Positions 13,471-20,327 of a stretch of DNA of 24,005 bases are shown one piece after another. The DNA lies in the NCBI GenBank assembly GCA_964555735.1, contig CAZKTS010000088.1:1-24005 (forward strand), read 5' to 3'. The notes beneath the pieces were generated by a model. It did no database searches. It was not told the DNA's origin and saw only the letters and a list, made by a program, of their open reading frames with translations. Numbering within the stretch: the stretch's first letter is position 1; every line of letters begins with the position of its first letter. The DNA comes from CAZKTS01 sp964555735 (GTDB lineage: Bacteria; Actinomycetota; Acidimicrobiia; IMCC26256; PALSA-555). Both the position numbers and the translations under genes were made by a program.

Positions 13471-14700
13471 ATGGCCGAGACCTCCGATGTCGTGGTGCGC
13501 GCGGTGCGCGAGGACGAGCTCGCCGCGATGGTGCGCACGGACGCGGCGGGCTTCGGTGAGGACGGCTCCACGTGGCTCGAGGAGGCGGCGCGCTGGCGGC
13601 GCCTCGACCTCGACCGCACGGCGTGTGCGTTCGAGGGCGACGACCTCGTGGGCACGAGCCGGAACTACTCGCTGCGGTTGACCGTCCCGGGTGGCGCCTC
13701 CCTCGATGCGGCCGGCGTGAGCGCGGTGGCCGTCCTGCCGACGCACCGTCGTCGCGGGGTCCTCACCGCGATGATGGACCGCCTCCTCGACGATGCCGTC
13801 GAGCGTGGCGAGCCCGTCGCGATGCTCACCGCGAGCGAGGGCGGCATCTACGGGCGGTACGGGTTCGGGGTCACCACGCGCGTCGGACGCGTCTCGATGG
13901 ACACTCGCGACGTCGAGTTCACGCGCGCGCGCCCCGAGGGCAGGTTGCGGCTGGTGGAGCCCGACGACGGCCGCCCGATCGAGATCGACATCTTCGACCG
14001 GGTGCACGCGGCGCGTCCGGGTTCGGTCTCACGGCCCGCCGCGTGGTGGACCGACGTGCAGTGGGACAAGCAGTTCGGCACGCGGTTCGACGTCGTGTTC
14101 GAGTCGCCGGCCGGCACCGCCGACGGGTACGTGCTCTACGGCGTCAAGGATCGCTGGGATCCCGAGCCTTCCCACACGGTCAACGTCGTCGACCTCGTCG
14201 CGACCACGCCGGACGCCGAGCACGCGCTCTGGCAGTACCTGACCGAGATCGACCTCGTGCGCACGGTGAAGGCCTTCCACACCCCGCTCGATTCGGCGCT
14301 GCCGTGGCTGCTGCGATCACCGCGCCCGGCGTGGCCGACCGAGGTGCACGACTGGGTCTGGCACCGCCTCCTCGACGTTCCCAACGCGCTCGGCGCGCGC
14401 ACGTACGCGGCCGACGGGCGTGTCGTGCTCGAGGTGCGCGACCCGGCGCGCCCCGGCAGTGCCGCCGACGGCACCTTTCTGCTGGAGGGCGGACCGGCGG
14501 GTGCGTCGTGCGCGCGGGCGGACGCGGCCGCGGACCTCGCGGCCGACGTCGCCGCGCTGTCGGCGGTGTGGCTCGGCGGCGCCCGGTGGTCGGAGCTGGC
14601 GGCGGCCGGGCTCGCGGAGGAGCGGACCGACGGCGCCCTTGGGTGTGCCGACGCGATGTTCGCGTCCTCGCCGCTGCCCTACGCCTACACGTGGTTCTGA
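13471..14700 (+). CDS. Eis-like GNAT N-acetyltransferase
   Basis: A 409-residue acetyltransferase of the Eis family (two GNAT-like domains plus a C-terminal SCP2-like domain), which acetylates amine groups of aminoglycosides, peptides or proteins from acetyl-CoA. Acetyl-CoA-binding motif VAVLPTHRRRGVLTAMM spans about 86-102. SEGGIYGRYGFG contains Y127, matching the general acid Tyr126 of mycobacterial Eis. The protein ends in YAYTWF, and the terminal Phe carboxylate acts as the general base in Eis. Length is close to that of Eis (about 402-408). ATG 13471 has no strong Shine-Dalgarno. It starts 50 bp after the MFS gene and could share its transcript. The natural substrate cannot be told from sequence. 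Confidence 0.88.
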   Translation: MAETSDVVVRAVREDELAAMVRTDAAGFGEDGSTWLEEAARWRRLDLDRTACAFEGDDLVGTSRNYSLRLTVPGGASLDAAGVSAVAVLPTHRRRGVLTAMMDRLLDDAVERGEPVAMLTASEGGIYGRYGFGVTTRVGRVSMDTRDVEFTRARPEGRLRLVEPDDGRPIEIDIFDRVHAARPGSVSRPAAWWTDVQWDKQFGTRFDVVFESPAGTADGYVLYGVKDRWDPEPSHTVNVVDLVATTPDAEHALWQYLTEIDLVRTVKAFHTPLDSALPWLLRSPRPAWPTEVHDWVWHRLLDVPNALGARTYAADGRVVLEVRDPARPGSAADGTFLLEGGPAGASCARADAAADLAADVAALSAVWLGGARWSELAAAGLAEERTDGALGCADAMFASSPLPYAYTWF

Positions 14701-14716
14701 GCCCCGCTCCGGGCCC

Positions 14717-15157
14717 TCAGGACCAACCGGATCCGGCGCCGGCGACCATGCCGTAGGGGCCGGTGGGCCAGCGGAAGCAGTCGACCATGAGCTGGTCGAC
14801 CTGCTCCTGGGTCGCGACACCTTCGGCGATCACGCGGGTGGCCTCGGCGAGCATCGCGCCGTAGATGCGGTTCGCGACGAAGCCCCACGACGTCGACACG
14901 TCGTTGATCACGATCGGGTTCTTGCCGCACGCGGTCGCCACCGCGACGACCGTCTCGACCGTCGTGTCGGCCGTCGAGCGCGTCCTGACGATCTCGGCGA
15001 ACTTCATCACGACCGCGGGTGATGCCCAGTGCCATCCGATGACGAGGTCGGGCCGGTCGGTGGCCGCGGCCATCGCCGCGATCGGGAACCCCGACGTGTT
15101 CGACGCCAGGATCGTGGTGGGCGGCGCGGCGGCGTCGAGGTCGCGGAAGACCTTCAC
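14717..15157 (-). CDS. 3-hydroxyacyl-CoA dehydrogenase, C-terminal fragment
   Basis: This 146-residue frame continues the dehydrogenase interrupted at 15154-15156. It begins KVFRDLDAAAPPTTILASNTSG, the conserved end of the NAD-binding domain. It has GWHWASPAVVMKFAEIV, whose His is the expected catalytic residue (family HFFNP). It then enters the C-terminal domain with WGFVANRIYGAMLAEA and ATQEQVDQLM. It stops after GPYGMVAGAGSGW, about 45 residues into a domain that usually has about 97, so the C-terminus is short and lies 16 bp from the convergent acetyltransferase stop. The GTG start at 15157 overlaps the preceding TGA as GTGA, which could allow re-initiation. Fatty-acid or butyrate-type beta-oxidation is the likely pathway if active. 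Confidence 0.7.
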   Translation of the reverse strand: MKVFRDLDAAAPPTTILASNTSGFPIAAMAAATDRPDLVIGWHWASPAVVMKFAEIVRTRSTADTTVETVVAVATACGKNPIVINDVSTSWGFVANRIYGAMLAEATRVIAEGVATQEQVDQLMVDCFRWPTGPYGMVAGAGSGWS

Positions 15158-15462
15158 TTCAGGTCGAGGCGCTCGGGGATCGCCTCGATGACGAGGTCGG
15201 TGTTCGCGGCGTCGTCGAACGAGTCGCTGAACGTGAGCCGTTCGAGGGCGGCGTCGGCCTGGTCACGCGTGATCTTGCCGCGCTCCACACCGCCGTCGAG
15301 GCCGTAACGGCCCGTGGTGACGTGCTCGCGCCCACGCTCGAGCGCGGCGGGCTCGACGTCGAAGCACACCGTGGGGTAGCCCGCGGTCGCGGTGACCTGC
15401 GCGATCCCGCTGCCCATCACCCCCGCACCCAGCACCCCGATCCGCAACCGGCTCCCGCTCAT
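15154..15462 (-). CDS. 3-hydroxyacyl-CoA dehydrogenase, N-terminal fragment
   Basis: This 102-residue frame is the start of a 3-hydroxyacyl-CoA dehydrogenase (Rossmann fold). It has GVLGAGVMGSGIA at about 9-21, the acidic FDVEP at the end of strand 2 and TDLVIEAIPERLDLK at the end. In the family this is followed directly by a KVF..LD segment, which here opens the next frame. The join reads CTGAAGTGAAGGTC; one extra base would restore Leu-Lys-x-Lys-Val. The ATG at 15462 is the last of three duplicated ATG copies. GGGAG nine bases upstream, in the preceding repeat copy, can act as its ribosome site. The split may be a real mutation, a sequencing error, or tolerated through the GTGA overlap. Confidence 0.72.
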   Translation of the reverse strand: MSGSRLRIGVLGAGVMGSGIAQVTATAGYPTVCFDVEPAALERGREHVTTGRYGLDGGVERGKITRDQADAALERLTFSDSFDDAANTDLVIEAIPERLDLK

Positions 15463-15500
15463 CTCCCCACGCTCCCGCTCATCTCCCCACGCTCCCGCTC
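15451..15500 (-). repeat. Tandem 20-bp repeat spanning a translation start
   Basis: Two full 20-bp copies plus a half copy are arranged head to tail (units at 15451, 15471 and 15491). A further copy of 18 bp, nearly identical at its end, lies at 15530-15547. Read on the minus strand, each contains GGGGAGATGAGCGGGAGC, that is an ATG followed by Ser-Gly-Ser codons. It looks like local duplication of the zincin-dehydrogenase junction. Confidence 0.85.
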
Positions 15501-15541
15501 CGTCGTCCCGGCCGTCCGGCCACGACTCCGCTCCCGCTCAT
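15459..15541 (-). other. Overlapping stop/start relay with two mini-ORFs
   Basis: The zincin TGA (15540-15538) overlaps ATG 15541. That opens a 20-codon frame (15541-15479) whose TGA overlaps ATG 15482. That opens a 7-codon frame (15482-15459) whose TGA overlaps the dehydrogenase ATG 15462. The three ATGs occupy three different frames, and every junction is ATGA. SD-like GAAGGGG or GGGAG sequences sit 7-9 nt before each ATG. Translation of the mini-peptides is unproven. Confidence 0.5.
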
Positions 15542-16848
15542 CTCCCGTCCCCTTCAGGCTCGTCCAGGTCGAGCTCGATGCGGGCGAGCCAGAGGCCCGG
15601 CGCGTCGAGCTCGTTCGGTGTCGGTGCCATCGACGCGCGCTCCCACAGTCGGTTGAGGCCGTCGGTGCCGGCGCGCTCGATCACGCCCGCGCAGAACGCC
15701 GCACCGCGCTCGTAGTCTTCGCGCCCGACCGCGAGCCCGAGCAGACCCTCGACGAACTTCTCGGCTTCCCCGCGCTCGATGCGGTGGCGCGCCATGGCCT
15801 CGTGGATCTGCGCGAACGACGGGATCAGCGGGCTCCCGACGCGCTCGAGGATCGAGTCGGCGTACCCCTCCAGCACCGCGTGGAAGACCCGGATTCGCTC
15901 GAGCACCGCGCGCTGGCGGTCGGACTGCATGGCGCCGAGGAGCTGCTCGGGACGCTCGGCGAGCTGCTGGATCGCGGCGGGATCCGACGGGTCGACGTCG
16001 CCGAGGCGCAGCTCGAGGATGGTCGGGTCGACCTCGTACCCCGACACGTACTCGATCGCGAGCTCCACGAGCCGCTCCCGCACCCAGGGCACCGATCGCT
16101 CCGCCGCGTGCACGACCTCGTGGATGGCGACGTAGAAGCGGAGGTCGGTGCGGTCGAGGGACCACGCCGACTCGAACTCGTCGAGGTTGCGCACCACGAA
16201 CCCGAGCGACGGCGCGTCGGACGCGGGCAAGGGGAGGTCGTAGCGACCGAGCGCGTGCTGCGCGAGGTAGCCCACCATCGAGCCGGCCTGCATGCCGAGG
16301 AGCACCGGCGCGAGCATCGGCAGCAGGCCCATCGGGTTCGCCAGCGGGTTGGCAGGATCGAACGCGAGCGAAGGGTCGGGTTCCTCACCGAACCCGGCGT
16401 CTCCGAAGCCGGACGGGTCGAACGCGCCGCCGAGGGTGGTGGCGAGGGCTTCGAGCACAGGTCGCAGCGCGTCGAGATGGAGCGCGGCCCACTCCCGACG
16501 GTCCAGCGCGCGCACCGGTGCGCTGAAGGTCGCGGCGAGACCGGTGGCGGCCACGACGTAGGTCTCGGCCGCGTGCGCGAGCTCGTCGAGCTGCGCGCGC
16601 GCCGCTGCGTCGACCAGCGGCTCGTTCTGTCCCTCGGTTGCGACGGTGGACGCGAGCTGCATTGCGATGTCCCAGTTGACCGGACCGGGCGACTGGAGCA
16701 TGCGCATGAGCTGGTTGACGTCGAGGTTCGAGAGGTCGAAGCCAGGGATCACCGGGAAGCCGGGGATGCCGCCGAACCCGGCCTCGTTCCCGAAGGGATC
16801 GTCGGGCTCGTCGGGGTTGTCGGCCCCGCCTTGAGGATCGTCGGCCAC
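15538..16848 (-). CDS. DUF2342-family zinc-dependent metalloprotease
   Basis: A 436-residue member of the actinobacterial zincin-like DUF2342 (putative hydrolase) family. The HExxH zinc motif is IHEVVHAAE, H243-E244-H247. Family features also seen are the N-terminal Gly/Pro/Phe-rich stretch (FGGIPGFPVIPGFDLSNLD), NQLMRMLQSPGPVNW, a hydrophobic LLPMLAPVLLGMQAGSMVGYLAQ segment and the C-terminal EGYADSILERVG block with an acidic third-ligand candidate. I choose GTG 16848: TACACT lies 6 nt upstream and the domain begins shortly after. A longer open frame to 17751 runs antisense to the SDR gene and is rejected. It is divergent from the SDR with only 18 bp between start codons, and its TGA overlaps an ATG (relay region). 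Confidence 0.85.
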   Translation of the reverse strand: MADDPQGGADNPDEPDDPFGNEAGFGGIPGFPVIPGFDLSNLDVNQLMRMLQSPGPVNWDIAMQLASTVATEGQNEPLVDAAARAQLDELAHAAETYVVAATGLAATFSAPVRALDRREWAALHLDALRPVLEALATTLGGAFDPSGFGDAGFGEEPDPSLAFDPANPLANPMGLLPMLAPVLLGMQAGSMVGYLAQHALGRYDLPLPASDAPSLGFVVRNLDEFESAWSLDRTDLRFYVAIHEVVHAAERSVPWVRERLVELAIEYVSGYEVDPTILELRLGDVDPSDPAAIQQLAERPEQLLGAMQSDRQRAVLERIRVFHAVLEGYADSILERVGSPLIPSFAQIHEAMARHRIERGEAEKFVEGLLGLAVGREDYERGAAFCAGVIERAGTDGLNRLWERASMAPTPNELDAPGLWLARIELDLDEPEGDGR

Positions 16849-16854
16849 GCGGCA

Positions 16855-16860
16855 AGTGTA
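16855..16860 (-). promoter_or_regulatory. Putative -10 element of the DUF2342 protease (TACACT)
   Basis: TACACT at 16860-16855 lies 6 nt before GTG 16848 on the minus strand. It falls within the 18-bp divergent gap, so this promoter's upstream part must lie inside the SDR coding region. Confidence 0.45.
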
Positions 16861-16866
16861 TGAAGC

Positions 16867-17898
16867 ATGACCACGGTCGCCGTCACCGGCGCGTCCGGCC
16901 TCGTCGGGGCTCGCCTGCTGTTGGCTCTCGCGGCGGACCCGTCCGTCGAGCGCATCGTGGGGATCGACGTTCGGGAGCCCGAGCGCCGGGTGCGCGCGCT
17001 GGAGTTCCATCGCGCCGACATCGCACGCGGTGAGCTGAAGCCGCTGCTCGAGGGCGTCGATGTGCTCGTGCACCTCGCGTCGGTCGTCGACCCGATCCCC
17101 GACGAGGCACTCATGGCCCGGGTGAACGTCGACGGCACGCGCCGCGTGCTCGATGCCGCGGCGGCGGTGGGCGTCACGAAGGTGGTGCGCGTGTCGAGCG
17201 CGGCGATCTACGGCGCGTGGGAGAACAACCCGGTGCCGCTCGACGAGCACGCCACCCTCCGCCCGAACCCGGGCTTCTCGCCCGCGGTCCAAGCGGCGGA
17301 GGTGGAGCGGCTGCTCGCCGAGTGGCGCGGCGACCACCCGGGCGTGGTCGTGACCACGCTCCGGACCGCACCGGTGCTCGGTCCGGGTGCCGAGCGGCTC
17401 CCGTCGCGCCTCGTGCTCGGCCGACCACCACTTCGGGTGCGCGGCGCGGCCCCGCCGGTGCAGGTGGCGCACGTCGACGACCTCGTGCGCGCCCTCGAGC
17501 TCGTCGTGCACGCCGACCACCCCGGCACGTTCAACGTCGCCTGCGCGGGATGGCTCGAGCACGACCACGTGCAACGGCTGCTCCCCGCGCCGGGCGTCCC
17601 GGCCGTGCCCCGCCAGCTGCTCGAGCGCGTGCTCACCCGTACCTGGTCCGCCGGCCTCGGTGACGTGCCGCCGGGCGTCGTGCCCTACCTGGTGCACCCC
17701 TGGGTGCTCAGCACCAGCGAGCTCGAGTCGCTGGGTTGGAATCCCGAGCACACCAACGAGTCAGCCATCCGAGAAGCCGTCGCCGACCTCCCGCCCGACC
17801 CGACGAAGACGATCGCTCGGGTGGTGCTGGTCGTGCTCGGCGCGTTGCTGGTGTCGGTCGTGTGGGGTCGACGCCGCCGTCGACGACGCCGAGCCTGA
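16867..17898 (+). CDS. Atypical NAD-dependent epimerase/SDR with C-terminal membrane anchor
   Basis: A 343-residue extended SDR. The nucleotide-binding motif TGASGLVGARLL is at about 7-18, followed by D34, HLASVVDP, NVDGTRRVLDAA and RVSSAAIYG. The usual catalytic YxxxK is absent: the stretch GFSPAVQAAEVERLL aligns with Pro and Ala at the Tyr and Lys positions. HVDDLVRALELV and the sugar-binding-like C-terminal part are retained. A single TM helix (about 316-333, ARVVLVVLGALLVSVVW) is followed by eight arginines and a final Ala, a cytoplasm-facing tail. It may bind NAD(P) without normal redox catalysis, or act on an unknown membrane-linked substrate. The ATG at 16867 is 18 bp from the divergent protease start. 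Its TGA abuts the siroheme decarboxylase stop. Confidence 0.8.
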   Translation: MTTVAVTGASGLVGARLLLALAADPSVERIVGIDVREPERRVRALEFHRADIARGELKPLLEGVDVLVHLASVVDPIPDEALMARVNVDGTRRVLDAAAAVGVTKVVRVSSAAIYGAWENNPVPLDEHATLRPNPGFSPAVQAAEVERLLAEWRGDHPGVVVTTLRTAPVLGPGAERLPSRLVLGRPPLRVRGAAPPVQVAHVDDLVRALELVVHADHPGTFNVACAGWLEHDHVQRLLPAPGVPAVPRQLLERVLTRTWSAGLGDVPPGVVPYLVHPWVLSTSELESLGWNPEHTNESAIREAVADLPPDPTKTIARVVLVVLGALLVSVVWGRRRRRRRRA

Positions 17899-18951
17899 TC
17901 AGGCCGGCGCGAGGTGCGCCGCGTTCCAGGCGTCCCACTCGTCGGTGAAGTACCGCACGCGCGTCTTCTTGTACTCCTTGACCGACCAGAGCAGCGCGTA
18001 CTCGTCGATGCCGGTCTCGGCCTTGATGGCCTCGATGGTGTCCTCGCACTCGCGCGCGTTCATGCCGTGCACCATCGTGAACACCGAGTACGGCCAGTCG
18101 TCGTAGGTGGGCCGCTTGTAGCAGTGGCTGACGCGGGCGAAGCCGGCCATCTGCGGGCCGATCGCCTCGAGCTCGTCGTCTGGAACTGCCCACACGCCCA
18201 TCGCGTTGGCCTTGTAACCCGCGCTGCGGTGGTTCATCACCGCGGCGAACCGGCGCATCAGCTTGCGCTCCTTGAACGACGCGAGCATCGCCAGCACCTC
18301 GTCCTCGGTGCAGCCGATCTGCTCGGCCTGCGCCGCGAACGGACGCTCCACGAGCGGGAGGTCCTCCTGGACGACACGGATGGTGGCGACCTCGAGATCG
18401 GTGAGGAGCGGCGCGTCCATGTGCTCGCGCCGTTCGGGCCGCTCGTGCTCGAGCACCTCGGTCTTGGCGTCGGCGGCGGTCTTGCCCGTCATGTCGAGCT
18501 TCACGCCGATCTTGTAGAGCTTCAGCGTGGGCAGGCGCCGGGTCACCAGCGCGCCCGAAGCCTCGTGGAGCACGTCGACGTGCGCCTCGAGCGACTCACC
18601 CGGAGGGACCGCGATCGTGTACCAGAGGTTGTAGGCGTGGTTGCGCTTGTAGTTGTGGCTGACACCCGGGTGCTCGCTGATCACCGCGGCGGCTTCGTCG
18701 ACGCGGTCGGGATCGATCTTGGCCGCGACCAGGGCCGAGGAGTACCCGAGGGCGCGGGTGTCGAAGATCGCGGACAGCTGGCGCAGGACGCCCGCGTCTT
18801 TCACGTGCGCCACGCGCTCGCGCACCTCGGCCTCGGTGATGCCGAGCCGCTCGCCCAGCGCGGCGTAGGGCCGGGACACGAGCGGGAAGTCCCACTGGAC
18901 GGCATTCAGCAGCTCACGATCGAGCTCGGTGAGGTCGCGATCGTCGGTCAT
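17899..18951 (-). CDS. Fused siroheme decarboxylase AhbA/AhbB (NirDL-type)
   Basis: A 350-residue protein of two AsnC-like modules. Databases often call such proteins Lrp/AsnC regulators, but the motifs are those of siroheme decarboxylase. Module 1 (about 1-155) has LSAIFDTRALGYSS and HPGVSHNYKRNHAYNLWYTI. Module 2 (about 175-335) has RRFAAVMNHRSAGYKANAMGVW and VSHCYKRPTYDDWPYSVFTMVHG. Both therefore keep the conserved His/Tyr core. The enzyme removes two acetate carboxyls of siroheme to give 12,18-didecarboxysiroheme, in the alternative haem pathway or in haem d1 synthesis. The start ATG 18951 has GAGGG 4 nt upstream; GTG 18987 is less likely. It follows the HtrA-like gene by 58 bp. No other haem gene is in view. 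Confidence 0.82.
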   Translation of the reverse strand: MTDDRDLTELDRELLNAVQWDFPLVSRPYAALGERLGITEAEVRERVAHVKDAGVLRQLSAIFDTRALGYSSALVAAKIDPDRVDEAAAVISEHPGVSHNYKRNHAYNLWYTIAVPPGESLEAHVDVLHEASGALVTRRLPTLKLYKIGVKLDMTGKTAADAKTEVLEHERPERREHMDAPLLTDLEVATIRVVQEDLPLVERPFAAQAEQIGCTEDEVLAMLASFKERKLMRRFAAVMNHRSAGYKANAMGVWAVPDDELEAIGPQMAGFARVSHCYKRPTYDDWPYSVFTMVHGMNARECEDTIEAIKAETGIDEYALLWSVKEYKKTRVRYFTDEWDAWNAAHLAPA

Positions 18952-19009
18952 CGGACCCTCATGGTCGCGGCCCGGTCCGCAACCCACAAATCGTCGGTCA
19001 CCCGCCCGG

Positions 19010-20245
19010 TCACCTCGCGAAGGCGGCGACAGGGGTGGAGACGAGCATTCGCTCGCCGAGCGTCACCTTGATCGTGCTGCGGCCGTCGCCCCGCCAGACG
19101 ATGACGTCGACCGGGTCGCCGGGGTGGCGTCGCGCCACCGCGGCGAGGAGGTCGGCGACGTCGCTGACCCGATCGCCGGCGAGCGTGGTCACGACGTCTC
19201 CGGGCGCGAGCCCGGCGGCGCCGGCGGGGCCGTCGGGCGCGACCACGGTGATGCGAGCACCGCCCCCGGGCCGATCGCCGGCGTCGGTGGCGTCCACGCC
19301 GAGGTAGCCGTGGCGCACCTGGCCACTCGCGGCCAGCTCCTGGGCGAGGTCGCGTGCCCAGTCGATCGGCACCGCGCGCCCAGCGGCCGCGCCGGTGAGG
19401 ACCCCGACGACGTGGCCCTCGGCGTCCACGATCGCACCGCCGGCCACGGGGGTGCCGGGCCGGAGGTCCGTCTCGACCAGGCCGGCCATGACGACGCCCG
19501 CGCCGGAGGTGACCAGCCGACCCAGCGAGCTGACCACGCCCTCGGCCGCCCAGCGGTGGTCGCCGCCTGCCATGCCGATCCCCACCACGGTCTGACCGAC
19601 CTCGAGGTCGTCGGAGGTCCCGAACGTCCCGGGGGTGAGCTCCGCGTCTGGCACCCGCAGGAGCGCGAGGTCGGTGCTCGGGTCGACGCCCGCGATGGTG
19701 GCAGTGAGCACCCGGCCGTCGGCCGCCACGGTGACTGCTCGCGCGCCGGCCACCACCGTGGCGCTGGTGAGCACCTCGGTGCGGCTGAGCGCGACGCCGG
19801 ACGCGGTGACCGGCGCGACCGCCGGATCGGTGCTCGTCGCCCGGACCGCGACGACGCTCCCGTGGTTCGCGCTGACGAGGTCGGTGACCGACGGTCCGTC
19901 GCCGAGGCCGAGCACCGAGGTGGCGATGGAGGCCTGCTCGCGGTTGCCGCCGTCGGAGGAGAAGGCACCGGTCGCCGCGACGACGGCGAGCGTGGCCACC
20001 ATCGCGGCCACCGCGGTGATCGCCGCGAGCCCCCAGTCCCGTCCGGGGGGCCGGGGCGGTGCCGGCGCCGGCACCTCGGTGCCCAGACGGGCGCTCAGCT
20101 CGCTCGGGTGGAACCAGACCCGGTCGAGGGGGTGGGGTGGGAGACCGGACGCCTCGGGGTCGTCGAGGTCGTCGGGCGCGTCGGCACCTTCGGCGCCGTG
20201 AAGCCCCTGCTGCTCCTCGTCCCCCGAGGGCGGTTCGCCGGACAC
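19010..20245 (-). CDS. HtrA-like PDZ protein, probable pseudoprotease
   Basis: A 411-residue single-TM protein of trypsin-like S1C plus PDZ architecture. An acidic cytoplasmic N-terminus with VWFHPSEL is followed by a TM helix (about 71-92), a chymotrypsin-like domain (about 118-300) and a PDZ domain (about 315-400, GYLGVDA and GLAPGDVVTTLAG). The triad is degenerate. The His position of the usual LTNAHVV is T163 (LTSATVVAG), D192 is kept (STDLALLRV), and the Ser position of GNSGG is A268 (PVAGGAIV). It is thus unlikely to cleave peptides and may act as a scaffold or chaperone. The GTG 20245 start lies 7 nt after TACCCT; the frame further upstream is not supported. It is divergent from moaE. 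Confidence 0.85.
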   Translation of the reverse strand: MSGEPPSGDEEQQGLHGAEGADAPDDLDDPEASGLPPHPLDRVWFHPSELSARLGTEVPAPAPPRPPGRDWGLAAITAVAAMVATLAVVAATGAFSSDGGNREQASIATSVLGLGDGPSVTDLVSANHGSVVAVRATSTDPAVAPVTASGVALSRTEVLTSATVVAGARAVTVAADGRVLTATIAGVDPSTDLALLRVPDAELTPGTFGTSDDLEVGQTVVGIGMAGGDHRWAAEGVVSSLGRLVTSGAGVVMAGLVETDLRPGTPVAGGAIVDAEGHVVGVLTGAAAGRAVPIDWARDLAQELAASGQVRHGYLGVDATDAGDRPGGGARITVVAPDGPAGAAGLAPGDVVTTLAGDRVSDVADLLAAVARRHPGDPVDVIVWRGDGRSTIKVTLGERMLVSTPVAAFAR

Positions 20246-20252
20246 GCGCGAA

Positions 20253-20258
20253 AGGGTA
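20253..20258 (-). promoter_or_regulatory. Putative -10 element of the HtrA-like gene (TACCCT)
   Basis: TACCCT at 20258-20253 on the minus strand lies 7 nt before GTG 20245, suggesting a leaderless mRNA and fixing the start. Confidence 0.5.
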
Positions 20259-20314
20259 TCGACGGCCCTCGGCCGATCCGCCGCGGCCCACGGCCCACCC
20301 GGGACCCGGTTCAG

Positions 20315-20320
20315 TACCAT
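20315..20320 (+). promoter_or_regulatory. Putative -10 element of moaE (TACCAT)
   Basis: TACCAT lies 7 nt before GTG 20328. It mirrors the arrangement of the divergent HtrA-like gene. Confidence 0.5.
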
Positions 20321-20327
20321 TGCGCTC

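Noticed and set aside
15451..15547. CRISPR-like repeat array
   Set aside because: Units are head to tail with no spacers and coincide with a translation start, so this is a small local duplication.
17119..17125. GGTGAAC resembling a PHO unit
   Set aside because: It is inside the SDR coding region and no second unit occurs 11 bp to either side.
16849..17751. Upstream extension of the DUF2342 protease frame
   Set aside because: It is antisense to the SDR gene. The domain and a TANNNT-spaced GTG place the real start at 16848.
17899..18951. Lrp/AsnC transcriptional regulator
   Set aside because: The paired VSHNYKR..YNLW and VSHCYKRP..DWPY motifs and the double-module fusion fit siroheme decarboxylase better; a regulatory role is not excluded.
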